From Gordionus sp. m RMFG-2023 (Eukaryota > Nematomorpha > Gordioida > Chordodea > Parachordodidae), in assembly GCF_954871325.1 (NCBI RefSeq), contig NC_088777.1, positions 12,439,366-12,503,365 on the forward strand: 64,000 bases of DNA. The letters are read 5' to 3'. The notes beneath the pieces are model-generated. The model was not told the DNA's origin. It saw only the letters and a list, made by a program, of their open reading frames with translations, and searched no databases. Below, in pieces: positions 13,492 through 26,700 of this stretch; position 1 is the first letter of the stretch, and every line of letters begins with the position of its first letter. Both the position numbers and the translations under genes were made by a program.

Positions 13492-13697
13492 ACTTCTCGT
13501 GTTATCGTTTTCGTTTAATAATAAGTATTAGATTTTTATAAAATAAAACATGGAAGAATAAAAATAATAATAATAGAAACTTCTCATGTTATCATTCCGT
13601 TTAATAAAGTACTATATTTTTATACAAATAAAACATGGAAGAATAAAAAAAATAATAATGGAAAGAAATTTCTCGTGTTATCGTTTCCATTTAATAC
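13492..13697 (+). repeat. Tandem repeat, ~88-bp unit, 2.3 copies
   Basis: Units begin at about 13492, 13580 and 13669 with YTTCTCRTGTTATCRTT and contain ATAAAACATGGAAGAATAAA. Copies differ at several positions, so the array is not very recent. Confidence 0.7.
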
Positions 13698-13896
13698 TTA
13701 ATTAACTCCAAACGATTAATTTTTAATTTTTAATATAAGCGATATTTTGATATTTTTTTAAAGTTTACTTTTTTACTTCTAAATAAAATCAGACGAAATT
13801 AAAAAATAAACAATCTCATTTAACAAGTTAGCAACAAGGAGATTAAATGTCCATTAATATCTTAGTAAAATGGTGGAAAAATTTAAAATAGTGCAG

Positions 13897-14245
13897 TGTT
13901 GAATATGTTAATCGATGTTATTTTATTATTTATTTTGGCAATTGATTTATTTTTTATATATCAATTTGTAATTAAATTTAATCGCTGAAAATTTTATATT
14001 AACATTTTTTTATACATCAATTTGTATTAGTTATTTTTTTTGTTATTGTTAAAAAAAAGATATATAGAGAGAAATTGTTTTTGTTGAATGAGGAATAAGA
14101 AAAATGTAATTTATCTTTGAAAATAAAAATGTAATTTATCATATAATAAAATTTAAATTATGATTAAAAATAAAATGATAATCAATAAAAAATGTGATAT
14201 AATTATCTAACTATAATAAAACGTGAAATTAATACAATTTCAACA
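13897..14245 (+). repeat. Left LTR
   Basis: 349 bp, beginning TGTTGAATATG and ending TTTCAACA. It aligns over its whole length with 15853-16205. Confidence 0.85.
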
Positions 14246-15852
14246 TGTTGGCAAGACGAGTCTTGAAATCGTGACTTCACGTTATCAGCACGACTCAATA
14301 AAGAATGTAAATTTAATGGCAAAGTGAGAGTATCTTAGAATTCCAAAGATGCCAGGAAAGTGGTCAAGAGCTCTATGACCATAGAAGACATTTACAATCT
14401 AGGTCTAGAGGAAGACACCGCGGAGCCAAGTGGCATAAAGGGCGAGATGAAATTGTTTCATTTGAATGAATCACCTGGTGTACAAGAGGTTAATCACATG
14501 CAAAAATAGCTACGTAACAACAAAACTCATTCAGACGCACATGGTAAATCTCTTATCAAGCAACACCAGTTCATCAATGACAATAGCCCCGCACAGAATT
14601 TCGATAAACATACGATTTACGCTGCGACTATTGCCGCGACAAACGATTCAACGGACGGCACAGCAACTTTCACGATAATCGTTTTGATCAAAGTTACGAT
14701 AATTGTCACTATAACCGCAACCGTTTCAATAATCGCAACGATAACTACTACGACGATCGATACAACAATAGCGGGTAAAACGTCCACGGCAATCCACGAC
14801 TATCATTGTGACCATCATCAAAGCCCTGATCGACGGGATGACTGCTATAGAGGTGATAACCGAACCAACTATCGCCGTCGTGGTCAGCACATACACAACC
14901 CTCAAAATATTAATGGTTTTCCGAAATATTTGTCGAGGCCCAACAAGTACAAAAATGACAATAATACTTCTGTATACACAAAGATTGTGATTGTAAATTG
15001 AATACGAACCATGCCATGAACATCGAAGTAATTGATGATGACGACGACTCAAACACAGACCTTAAATAATATAATCTGTAGAATTTGGAAGTGTACAATC
15101 TGGGGGTCAAGGATACGCCTACAACGTGACAGTAAGCATCAACAACATACCCACGTTGATGCAAGTTGACATCGGTACCAGGTACAGTATACTTCCGATG
15201 ACAGCTAAGATTGTAGGCATAACCGCGATACGTAAGACGGACATGAGACTCACTAGTTATGACGGCAGCGCTATCAAGATATTAGGTCTTGCCAATGTGA
15301 ACGTTAAGTATGAAGGAAACTCACCAACACTGGAGGCCATTGTAGTAGATTATGATAAGATTACCCTGCTAAGACGTATGTGGTTACACGCCTACAATAA
15401 CATACTAAAATCGTTCGTTGTGGGCAACATAGATGATGATCTTGAAAAGGTTATATCGGTAATGAAAAAAGACCTCTCACCAAAACGCTACCATAAACCT
15501 AATATGATCAGACAAGTGAAAATTCACCTGAAGCTCGATGCCGTGCCTAAGATCATACCTTTAAAGAGAATTCCGTGAGCCAAGATTGATGCAACGACTC
15601 AGAAATTGGATTGGCTGAAACATGACAAAATAAACCTTGCTCGAAAGGAATTTAGATGTCCGATGCCATGCACAAGCGACCCGGTTTGGAAATTAACTAG
15701 AGGTTGTCTTTACTTTACCAAGCCATCCGGTTTGAAAAGAAGACTGCACCATGAACATGGGTGGCGTATTGCACGATGATCATGAATGTTAATGACGTTA
15801 CCACTAAACTTATCCAAGGAAATCATAAGCCGAATTTCATTGGAGGGTGGAA

Positions 15853-16205
15853 TGTTGAATATGTTGATCAGTGTTATTTTATTATTTATTTTGGCAATTG
15901 ATTTATTTTTTTATATATCAATCTGTATTTAAATTTAACCGGTGAAAATTTTATATTAATACTTTTTTTATACATCAATTTGCATCAGTTATTTTTTTTA
16001 TTATTGTTTATAAAAAAAGATATATAAAGAGAAATTGTTTTTGTTGAATGAGGAATAAAAAAAATGTAATTTATCTTTAAAAATAAAAATGTAATTTACC
16101 ATATAATATAATTTAAATTATGATTAAAAATAAAATGATAATCAATGAAAAATGTGATATAATTATCTAACTATAATAAAACGTGGAATTAATACAATTT
16201 CAACA
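15853..16205 (+). repeat. Right LTR
   Basis: 353 bp, partner of the left LTR with small differences. A polypurine tract lies directly upstream. Confidence 0.85.
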
Positions 16206-16685
16206 TGCAATATCTGAAAGAGGGTGTCTACCTTAAAGAAGAAAATAGTAAATAAAATTAAATGGAAGAATTTAATTTTACAAGTTAGACAAGGAGATTA
16301 AATATACATCAATATGTAAAATGGTGGGAGAGATTTAAAATTGTGCAGTGTTTGAAGGAGGTGGAAAAAAACTTTGAAACTAGACATGTTAAGTTTAAGT
16401 ATATCAAAAGGTTTCAGTTTAATTTTCAAAAGTTTAAGTTTAATACCATATCTACAAGTTGAAATTTTAAAGTTCTACAAAAAGTTTAAGGAAATGCAGA
16501 CAATTCTAGGTTCAAAGATTTAATGTATAAACTGAACATGACTAATGATTTTAATGATCTTTATAAATTAAATTCATTTACAAAGGATTCCGTCCGAAAG
16601 CATAAACATGAAATCAAATACATGATAACCTGAATCTTGATTTTCCAGCTTTCATTCATAGAAGCTAAATTTTTATTTCAATAAT

Positions 16686-16938
16686 AAAAATTCTATTTAT
16701 ACAAAATGTAGGAAACACCATAATTTATATTTCATAGTCATTTCACATATTGAAGGTCGATTTATCCGAGATCATTATAAATTTTCTGATAAACATGACT
16801 AGTGATGTTAAAAAATTCTATTTATACAAAATTAGTAGGAAACACCATAATTTATATTTCATAGTCATTTCACATATTGAAGGTCGATTTATCCGAGATC
16901 ATTATAAATTTTCTGATAAACATGACTAGTGATGTTAA
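16686..16938 (+). repeat. Tandem duplication of ~125 bp
   Basis: Two almost identical units, split at about 16811. Both contain TAGGAAACACCATAATTTAT and AACATGACTAGTGATGTTAA. It lies about 0.8 kb upstream of the NADSYN1 start codon. Confidence 0.85.
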
Positions 16939-17395
16939 AATTCTTATTAACACAAGTTTACATCTAAATTTAAATTCTTTTACACAAGTTTACATCAAAA
17001 AACAAAAGCTATAGCCAATAATTAACGTTTTTTAGCAATATTGTCACACATTAATTATTCAAGCTGTTTTGTTTCTTTTTAACTGTCATTTTGGGATTTT
17101 TTGTTTTTAACTCAATCAAAACAAAACCCAGATTTAATGAAGGAATTCATAGCATTATCATCTTCTGTTAATCACTCAGCCCACAAGAAATAAAATTAAA
17201 TGAAAGATTCACTTATTGATTTTTTCAGCTTGTCATTTCGAAAAAATATTGAATCAATTTACTAAATAAACGGAATTATGATTATTATGTTCTATTTCCC
17301 AGTTTTCAAAAAATTTTTTAAAAGTATTTTTCAATCCACATATTTTTTTTTTAAGTTTAAAAATTGATTGCCATTAAAATATCGATTTGCCTAAC

Positions 17396-17614
17396 TTTGA
17401 TCGTAAAGTCATTTGATCGTAAAGTCATTTGATCGTAAATTTTGTCCATTTTTTTCTGATTGGTCTATTTAATCGCGGTAAATTAAAATCATTTATAACC
17501 CTAACCCTAACCTTAACCCTAACCCTAAACCTAACCTATAAATTAAAAAAATCGTCCATTTTGACCAAAAATGGACAAAATGGACCATTTTACGATCAAA
17601 ATAATACGATCAAA
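17396..17614 (+). mobile_element. MITE with internal telomere-like repeats
   Basis: Terminal inverted word TTTGATCGTA at the left (repeated three times to 17440) and its complement at the right (twice, ending 17614). Inside these lie TTTTGTCCATTTTT and its complement. The loop holds seven telomere-like units. The element ends 80 bp before the NADSYN1 start codon, so it may supply 5' UTR or promoter sequence. It has no coding capacity. Confidence 0.7.
17496..17537 (+). repeat. Interstitial TAACCC telomere-like tract
   Basis: Seven consecutive hexamers, five of them TAACCC and two one-base variants, plus a partial unit. This is the complement of the metazoan telomere repeat TTAGGG. It lies inside a MITE loop. 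Confidence 0.85.
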
Positions 17615-17693
17615 GGAGGCCCTCCCAAAATTATCGGTTAAATAAGGCTATCAGCTGTTGACATTCAAAAAATTATTTTAATAAGATAAGAAA

Positions 17694-17775
17694 ATGAGAT
17701 ATATAACGTTAGCAACTTGTACTCTCAATCAATGGGCTATGGATTTTCAAGGCAACATGGAAAGAATAATTAAAA
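17694..17775 (+). CDS. NADSYN1: NADSYN1 exon 1
   Basis: Encodes residues 1-27 (begins [18 protein letters not shown]), aligned with the VTVATCALNQWALDF start of animal NADSYN1. The context is AAAATG. It ends in phase 1 before a GTAAAA donor. The following intron is only 44 bp. Confidence 0.93.
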
Positions 17776-20700
17776 GTAAAATATATATATTATATAATGC
17801 CTCTATAGTTTTGGCATAGGCATTGAAATTGCTAAACAAAAAGGAGCATTTTATAGGCTAGGACCTGAATTAGAAATACCGTATATAAAACACTTTTAAA
17901 ATATAATATATTAAAAATATAGGGGTTATGGTTGTCAAGATCATTATTATGAGATAGACACATTTTTGCACTCATGGCAAGTTTTTGCACTGCTGATGAA
18001 TAATCCTATTACTCAGGACATTATCTGTGATGTTGGAATGTAAATTAATAAATTAAATATGTGTTAAACTGTACCATTCTGTTTCATCAAATGGTGCTAA
18101 TATTGGGTTATTAGAATGGTTTTATTGTTTTATGAAATGATCATACTTAATTTAGAATTTAAAAATAATAAAAATATGATATATAATATACAAAAAAATA
18201 TTTTATAATAGTAAATTAGGTTTATTACTATTTATGATATTAATCTAATCTCAAGACAAATATTTTAAAGACCTGCATTTTTAATATACAGACATAAATT
18301 TTTTATAGAGACAATTTTTGAAATTTTTTTACTATATATAATATATGTTAGTGGCTATATGTTTTTCCAAAAAAATCTTATAATTTTTAAACTTAAAAAC
18401 ATATTTTGAGCATGTTTTTTGAAAAATAAAGAATCTGATTTTACTAGAAATGTACACCATCATGTTTGGATAACCTACTCTATGAATTTCACAAACTTTT
18501 AAACCATTATAATTTTGTAACCTCTCTATAATTAATTATGTTAAATGTTTGCTAAGAATATTAGTAGCCTGATGTGAAAATGCATTAGGTTCCCTTTTTT
18601 AAAACCTCCAATTTTCTCAAGCTTTAAATATAATTTGAAATAATGAAATAGGTATTTTGGATATTTGCAAATAAGCAGTTTATATATAAATTAGAAAATA
18701 TTTATGTAATTATTTATATTTAAAATTAAATAAATTGTAATAAATGACAGAATTAGATAAGGAACAAAATTCTGGGCCCCTCAAATAAATTTTTGAGTCT
18801 TCCTGGGACTGCATAGGAGTTATAAATAGATTTATATTCAATCTTATAAGTGTTGGATTTTTTTTAAATAATATATTTTGAAATATGAGATTAATGTCTG
18901 AATTGAGTGATTCCTGTAAATATTTGCCTATATAATACTTAAATTATAAAAATTCAAAACATCACATTGCCTATTGCATATTCATAAAGGAGTGAATTAA
19001 TAACTATGCTAGTAACATTTCATTTCAATACAGAAATAATAAGCCCAGATCTGTAAAAACATCATACATGAATTCAACTCAAAACCACTGATAAATTCAG
19101 GACTTATTAATCAAATATACAGACTTTAAAAAATTAAATTAATAGCCTGTCCCTAGGCTTCTAGCAAATAACCAATGTCTAGGAATCTCTATATTTTCTT
19201 TAATTATATTCCTAAATTTTTAAATTTGATTTTTAAAGATTTATAGAAATTTTATGTGAATTATTGTAGAAGACATAAATCTTTAGTTTGGACAACTTTA
19301 ACAAATTTTTCCAGAAAATTTTTTTTATAGCATCATCTGGTAATTCAAATTTGAACTTAATATACTTGTGATTTAAACAATGCATTTTAAAAAAATGGAT
19401 AACATAATACATATTGCTCATATTTGTAATTATTTCCCATCATTATATTTTCTTCACCTATGATCAGACTATATAATTTTGTTTTAAAAAATTAGCTGTA
19501 AACCTGTCTGAGAATATCCAAGATCAGCAGTAATTTCTTTTGCATCTTTCTCATCATTTCAGTTAAATTAAAATGCTTTACTCTAAATTTACACGCTACA
19601 TTTATTTTATAAAATTATATGTATGTATATTTGAAAACATTGTTGATTCATTAAGTTAAAATGTAATTTTCTATTTCATATATATTCATGGGGTAAGTAA
19701 TCTTCCTCATCTCTCATTCAATAACCTTAAATACAAAATAATGTCCAAGTTGCCGTTTTTCGTTAATTTGTAAGTCTATAGCAATGTTGTTGTAAGCATT
19801 CCGAAAAATTTTGAGTATTTGTTCATCATTTTTTTTTTACTTATGTCATCCACTATAAAGAGAATTCGATTTTCATATCACCTTTTTGAAAAATATTTTA
19901 AACCTTTAAGATGCTCACTCTTTAATATAGTCTTTCTATCTTGATTATCTTTTCTTCTGCAATAATGATATTGTATGGACTTTCGTTAAACAGATATGTG
20001 ATATGCATCCTTATATATTGCGAAATTGATAATTAATACATTACAAGCATCTCAAACCTATATTTTTTTTAATGAACATCTTTCCTTGAAAAATATAGTG
20101 CTTGTTCCCTTATATCAGACCAATAAAAATCTTCAGTTTCAGATTTATGTTGGTATAAACAAAAATAAAAATTCAGAGAAAGCATAATTCTTTGAATTTT
20201 TTTTATTAAAATTTTTATATTTAACAATCGTGAATTTTTTAAATTTAATTATATTTTTTTACTTTATAATTAAAAAAGAATTTTGTATACATCATTGGAT
20301 TATATGGCTTAGTCATAATATAAGAGTTAGGCTATTTTGTTGTTAGGAACTGGCTTAAAATTAAAAGGAAAACTATTTTACAATGGGGGGGGGTGGTTTA
20401 AAATAAATCAATCTCTTAATTTGATAGGGATCAAAACTTAGCCAAAACCTGACAAGGGGGGCTCAAATCTTAAAAAAGAGCCCCCCTTCCACGATACATC
20501 CCTGGTTATTAAACAAAAAGGGAGATTTTATTTTAGTATATTTAAAAACTTATAACATTTTAACATTTATCTCTTACTCGAACACATATCAACTTTAGGC
20601 CAGTTATGCACAAGAATGTTGGCTTCAATTGTCGAATCATCTTTTATAACAAGTTCACTTCAAATTCAATAAATATTACTTTTATTAAGGGCAGTGTCTG

Positions 20701-23700
20701 AAAAATCAAAAACTTTTTAAACTTTAATTGAAAAAATAAATAATCTATTTTAAACATATCAGGTCAATTCAGCGAAATTTTTTTGCGAAAGTCGTATATC
20801 GCAATCGAATTTTATAGCGAAGGTAATATCGTGAAACCAATTTCGCTAAACATTTATAGCTAAGACAAAATCGCGAACCCATCATTGTGAATTTATTTCC
20901 GCGAAACCTCGACCGCAAATACTATAGAACGAATACATTTTAGCGAAACTTTTATCGCGAACCATTTATAGCGAATGTATTTGCGCGAAGTTAATATCCC
21001 GAGAGCATTACCGATTTACAGTAAATATATTGCGAATTCATTTATTTCAAGGAAAATACATATTCAATATCAATATACCCACCAAAGTTCCTTAAATCAT
21101 AAACGCGAAATGTTTTAAGGTTATTATTTTTACTTATTTCTATTAAGTAAGCATGCAACCTTTATCTAGTGTGATAGAAAATAAATTAGCCAATTTCTTT
21201 CTGGTCTCTCTCACTCATGGTTGTGAATACGGAGGGGAATTTCTATTAAGTAAGCATGCAACCTTTATCTAGTGTGATAGAAAATAAATTAGCCAATTTC
21301 TTTCTGGTCTCTCTCACTCATGGTTGTGAATACGGAGGGGACATTTTGATTCGAGTTTTTACTCTAATAAATTTACATCCCCCCCCCCCCCCAATTATGC
21401 CATTAAAAGTTTATTTTAACAAATATTCTGAAATACTTAGAAATTAATCAAGATAAAAAATACTGAAAGCTAAGAAAAAAGAAATATCAAAATTTTTTGA
21501 GCAATATATAATATTTTCTAAGAAATTAAATTCGGAGAAAATTAAAATTTTTACTACCAAAATCATCTTTTGGAAATAAAAATTAATCTAGGTGGTTTTG
21601 ATTCTGAGTAATTAAGTGAAGAAAAATAATATATGCTGTAAGACTGTATACTAAATTAAGCATTACATATTGGCTTAAGCTTCAGAATTAGTGTTTGCCA
21701 AAGTTTGGAAAATTTCATACTTAAGGCTGCGTCTTAATATTAGATTCAAATTCATATCAAATTTTTTGAACTAATATTTTATATCTAAGTAAAGAAGAGA
21801 TAGAAAAATATCTATAAATTTCATAAAATCAATAAGATTGAAAATATTTTAAATTAGGGAAATCCCTTATACTTATATGTAATTTATTTTTGAATCGCCA
21901 TTCAAAATTCAATAAAGACAATCGAATAGTTTATAACTCTATTTTGGTTAGTAACTAGTAAAACTGATTGATTAATTTATAAATATTAAGTGCCTCAGAC
22001 AATTATCGCAACCCATATATCTATTTTGCCAATAAGGATTAAGGTTTGACTAATGAACTCATTGATTATATTAATAAAGCCTAGGTTCCTTGTGTGCGAT
22101 TCTTATGAAATAAGACTTTGAGGAAAAGCATAGTGCAGTATAGCAAATTTTTTTATTATAATGATAAATTTTATAAACCAAATATTTAATTAATCATTAT
22201 AGAAATTTATTAAGGCTAAAGGATAATTAAAAACTATCATTAAATCAATCTTGTACCCATTTTTTTTAAAAGATATTTTAATTAATATGATCATAAAAAG
22301 AAATGTTTCAAAATAAAATAATTAATATTGGCAATAATCACAATATTAACCTCATGATATTAAATTCGCTATAATATCTTAGCGATATATGTTCCGCGAA
22401 ATAGTTTTCGCTATATTGTCTTCGCGATTACGTTTTGCTGTAATGACTTCGCTATAAAATTTTTGCTATTATTGATTCGCGATTAAAGTTTGGCTGTAAT
22501 GTATTCCCTTTAAAGTTTTTTAGCGATAAGGATTTCACTATAAAAAATTCGCGATAAACGACATTCCCGTTAAATGTTTCGTGATAAAAGTTTCGCTGAA
22601 TTTACATGGAAACATTTAAAATATAAAAGAAAAACACATTCAAAAACATAAAAATTTGCGAAAGTTTTAAACTTTGCGAATTTTTACAAAATGGTTTTGG
22701 ACATTGCTTTAAATCTGATCTATGAAGAAAAATTAATTTTTTTAAATTATTATTTTTTTTTTATAACTGAATACTTAATAGTATTATAATTATTAAAATT
22801 CATCTCTTCTAATTATACAAAACAATTTTAAAAAAAATCTTTAAGGAAAATCTTATTAATAAGGCCCAAAATTCACATGTGTAACGATGGAAATTACAGG
22901 GAGTCTAGATGGTTTGCCCCATGGAACTCCTTGAAAACCGTCGAAAATTATTTTCTTCCAGAAGTTATATCAGAAATAATTGGCCAAAAGTCAACTTATA
23001 TAGGTTTTTTAAATAATTTTTTCTCTCTTCTGCCTCCCCTCGCCTTATCTATTTCATTTCCTCCGCACATCTAGAGATAATCAAGCGTGAGCCCTTCTCT
23101 TTAATTTTTAGAATGTAACTAGATACCTACCACATGCCCCTAGGTTGTACCTATCCCAATTTAGGCCTCCAGAAAACCGAATCCATATAATGAAATATTC
23201 TTATTCTAGTTTATTATTTTAAGACATGAAATTTTTTACGATCATATTTGTAATACCTATAAAAATAGATTAATTCCCACAAGATTTAGAAGAATCTTAT
23301 TAATTCCTTTTCTTCTAATTGCATAATTATTTATAAATATTTGTTATAATTTGGATTTTTTGGAAATTTTAAACAAGAAGTCACTATCACAATTTATAAA
23401 AAATCAATGCACTGATGCCAGGAAAAATTTTAAAAATGTACCCACTTTTAAATTTTAACAAGCAGTTTCTTCGAAGCCCCACCCCTCCGTCGTAAAAGCC
23501 ACTGTAACGGGAACCTAATTAAGAAAAAAAATCCTATCTTTTAATATTTTTTTTGAGAGAGGCTCATCTCAAAGACACCATATTTTGGATTGGGCGCATC
23601 ATAAAATGTTATATCATAGGTCGAAAGCGTCCGGAACGAAAGTGCTAGTCCTGGGTAGACGTTTGAGATTCTCTACCTCCCACCTTCCGTATCTGTAATA

Positions 23701-26700
23701 ACTGAATTAAAATTTTAACATAGATATTTTAGGAATCTCTTCAACTCATCAACGTCCCTACCCCATCACTCAAATAAATAATTTTATGTTCCATGAATGA
23801 TCCTAACTAGATGGCATGATTTTTTTAAGATGAATTTTCTGTAAAATGGATCGAATTAGATCTAGGATCTTAATAATCAGAGTTGTACCGATGATACCAG
23901 CGATATTTTCTTGTGGATACCAACTTATATCACAATTTTATAAAATTTTGATTTATTTCGCGTTCCCTTCTTTCCTTAAAAAAAATGCCACATCAAAAAA
24001 TATAATACAATATTATTATTTTTTGGCGCGTAGGCCCTAGGAATAAATCAGGCAATTAAGTGATATTTCTCTGCCTAATAATTAACATTTATTATTAGTT
24101 AATTAAAATAGTTCTTAATAATGATTGACTTAATAATATTGGTTATTTAAATTAGCTCTTAATAATGATTGACCTGATTTCTAGGTGATGGAGTTCTTAC
24201 AACTTTAGATGCCTGTTTTGGTTCAGAAATTTGCGAAGAATTATGGACATCAGATAGGTTATTTTTAAAAAATAAAAAATTATAAACTTGAGTTGAGAGC
24301 TATGATATCTATTATACTAATAGATTGGCGATTCATTCATTAAATGCATTTTAAAAGTGTCCATGCATAGTAGTATTCAACTGTAGCACCATTTTGTGGT
24401 TTGAACATCGATTGAATGGCATTAATGGGCATTCATATGGTGATAAAGACAATTAGTCGAAGTGAAAACCACATAATGAGTCTACAGCTGAAAGTATGGA
24501 CACTTAATTAATGAATCGCCAATCTAGTGTGTAAATATATACATTATTGATTGAGAGATAAAAGTAGTGATAATTTTTTTTGTATTATTTTCAAGTTAAG
24601 CTAATATATCTTACCTAACGAAGTTATTATTTTTATTATACCAATGAATACCAGAAAATTAGGGACATTATTAATTAACAACATATTTTTATTCGAGCAT
24701 TATAAGAAAATTGCGAAATTAATATAAAAATAAACTTCTTATAATAATAATACAGTCAGGGGCCCAGTGAAACCTTTATATAATATAATTTTTTTTATAA
24801 ATATATTTTATATAATTTGAGTAGGTCATATCCTATATAATGTGGTCAGGGGCGGACTGATTAAGTTATTAGTGCCGTTTTAGGTAAAATTAGGAATATA
24901 ATATTATAAAGGGAGATAGGTAGCAAACTATTAGTTTTAAAGGGCACTTGAAAAAGACCTTAGATAGTAGTTATATGATTGAAAGATACTCCCTATCTCT
25001 ATAAGGCAAAACAACCTTATTAGCAGTTAAATCTATAACTGTGAATCCGAGAAAATTTTAAAAGTTAAATCCGCTTTGATTTTTTTGAAATAATGGGGCT
25101 ATCATTATATCTTCTAGCTAAAAAAATTAAGAGCTTGGAAAAGGATTGAAGATGGCAAGTCTTCTATATCTTTTATAACTTTCACCTCCACTCGAAATAT
25201 AGCTAAATGGCTACAAATTTAAATTAAAATATTCCTGATTTAAAGCTGTCAGATAACATCTGGATACAAAATGAAGTGCTAAAGACTCTAATAAGTCTAA
25301 CAAGGAGGTTGGATAGTGAATACAGTGATGAATGCTCAAAGATTCGATTAATGTCTATAATTTTAAAGCATTTCGTCATAAAATTGATCAAATTATAAAA
25401 AATATCCGGTGAATAAAGAGCTTATACGAATGTGCAATATTTTCAAATTTTTTTAAAACTATTTTATCAATTTTATGAAATATCTAAAGTATTTCTGACC
25501 TTGAAGAAAGTTTCATAATTAGAAAATGTATTCAGTGACAAATTACGACATGAATTGTCTTCATTTGCCCGTTATTTACAAAGTTTTCAGGTTAAACGTT
25601 GAAATATTACTAGTAAATCCAACAAGTTACCAATGCTTAATATATATCTATGAGATTCTTTGATGTTGATGCTATGATATGCACACAACCAGAGTTTGGC
25701 ATGTTACTTAATAAAAGTAACTGTTACCATTATGAAATATAACGGCTAAGTTACCATCGTCTCTTCAAAAAAAAGTTAACAGTTATGTTATCTTTATTTA
25801 GAACATGTAACAGTGACAAAAAAGTTCTTAATACATGATTAATAAGAATAAATGAAAATAAAAAAATGTGATTATAAATTCTATTGATTCATTTTTCTGT
25901 AGTCTAAAAAAGTAGTATATAAAGAAACGAAAACTAATTTATTAATATTTTATTGTCTAATTTAATAAAAATCATGGATTATCAATTTGAAGCATTCATT
26001 TGATCAAATAAATAATTTTGTCCCCTGTTCAAATTTGCAAATCAATAAGAATTACCCCCTCCCCTCTGTCGATAATTTTGGCTACACGCCTGATTGTATG
26101 AAAATCCTATGATGCTCAATATTTTAAGACTGCAATTCACCCGGCTATAAAACTGATTCAAAGATCAATGATATACTTATAATATTTACAGGATGATTAA
26201 ATAAATCACAAATTAATGTATTGCCATGAATAGCAACCCCTTCCTAAAAGACCTATCGCGTAATTTTTATTATTAAAGGTATATATAAACAATGTTGAAT
26301 ATTGCAAAAGAAAATTTCCAACATTTGCAAAGAGCTTAAAAATGTTTCACTCTTATATTAACAACCACATCTTTTTCAAAAAAAAATTTGCGATTAATAT
26401 TAGATAGCATACTGTTAATAATTATAATTTGAAAACTTACAATTTTACCAAAATTATACTGCACATATTGCTTTTAAATTATAAAATAATTAATAACCAT
26501 TCCATAATAATCGTACACTTTAACATTATTGGTAATTGATTTTTAACATTGTACAACAAAACAAATACAAACATAAAGGTACATAAAAATTACACAAAAA
26601 CAGTAAAATTTTTATTATTTTTATTTTTCCAGAGTTTAAAAATAAATCTTTTGAGAAAAAAAGATTTTTTTTTAAAGAAGAAAGAGTTTTAAAAATTTTA

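Larger units (their letters stand above)
13897..16205 (+). mobile_element. Ty3/gypsy-like LTR retroelement fossil with both LTRs
   Basis: About 2.3 kb. LTRs at 13897-14245 and 15853-16205 are near-identical and have TGTTGAA...TTCAACA ends. Candidate 5-bp target duplications differ by one base (TGCAG and TGCAA). A purine-rich tract (GGAGGGTGGAA) precedes the right LTR. The interior holds a low-complexity Asn/Arg/Tyr gag-type tail (about 14640-14950), an aspartic-protease-like segment (15126-15450, with MQVDIGTRYSILP near its start) and the beginning of a reverse transcriptase region, after which the pol is missing. It is broken and much shorter than an intact element. The similar LTRs suggest it is younger than the fossil at 443-2287. 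Confidence 0.85.
13785..16338 (+). repeat. Duplicated flank holding an LTR-element insertion
   Basis: The ~110 bp at 13785-13896 recur, diverged, at about 16248-16338 (shared AAGGAGATTAAAT, AAAATGGTGG and GTGCAGTGT). The Ty3-like element sits at the GTGCAG end of the first copy, so the second copy shows the uninterrupted host sequence. Confidence 0.7.

Noticed and set aside
14684-15052. Overlapping frames of ~100 codons on both strands with Ile/Thr or Arg/Asn repeats
   Set aside because: They read a low-complexity gag-type tail of the LTR fossil in several frames. No independent gene.
14910-15164. A minus-strand frame that looks like an independent short protein
   Set aside because: It lies opposite the gag/protease part of the LTR fossil and has no family resemblance.
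17429-17641. A 70-codon frame with a Leu/Thr repeat just upstream of NADSYN1
   Set aside because: The repeat is the translation of the telomere-like TAACCC tract inside a MITE.
18040-18250. A possible small exon after NADSYN1 exon 3 using the TTATTAG acceptor near 18110
   Set aside because: The resulting peptide does not match the family, whereas the 54-nt exon at 20599-20652 matches over its whole length with correct phases.
18495-18525. A [11 protein letters not shown] stretch considered for the missing PVMHRNVRYNC block of NADSYN1
   Set aside because: Weak similarity, an in-frame stop and no donor. Superseded by exon 4 at 20599.
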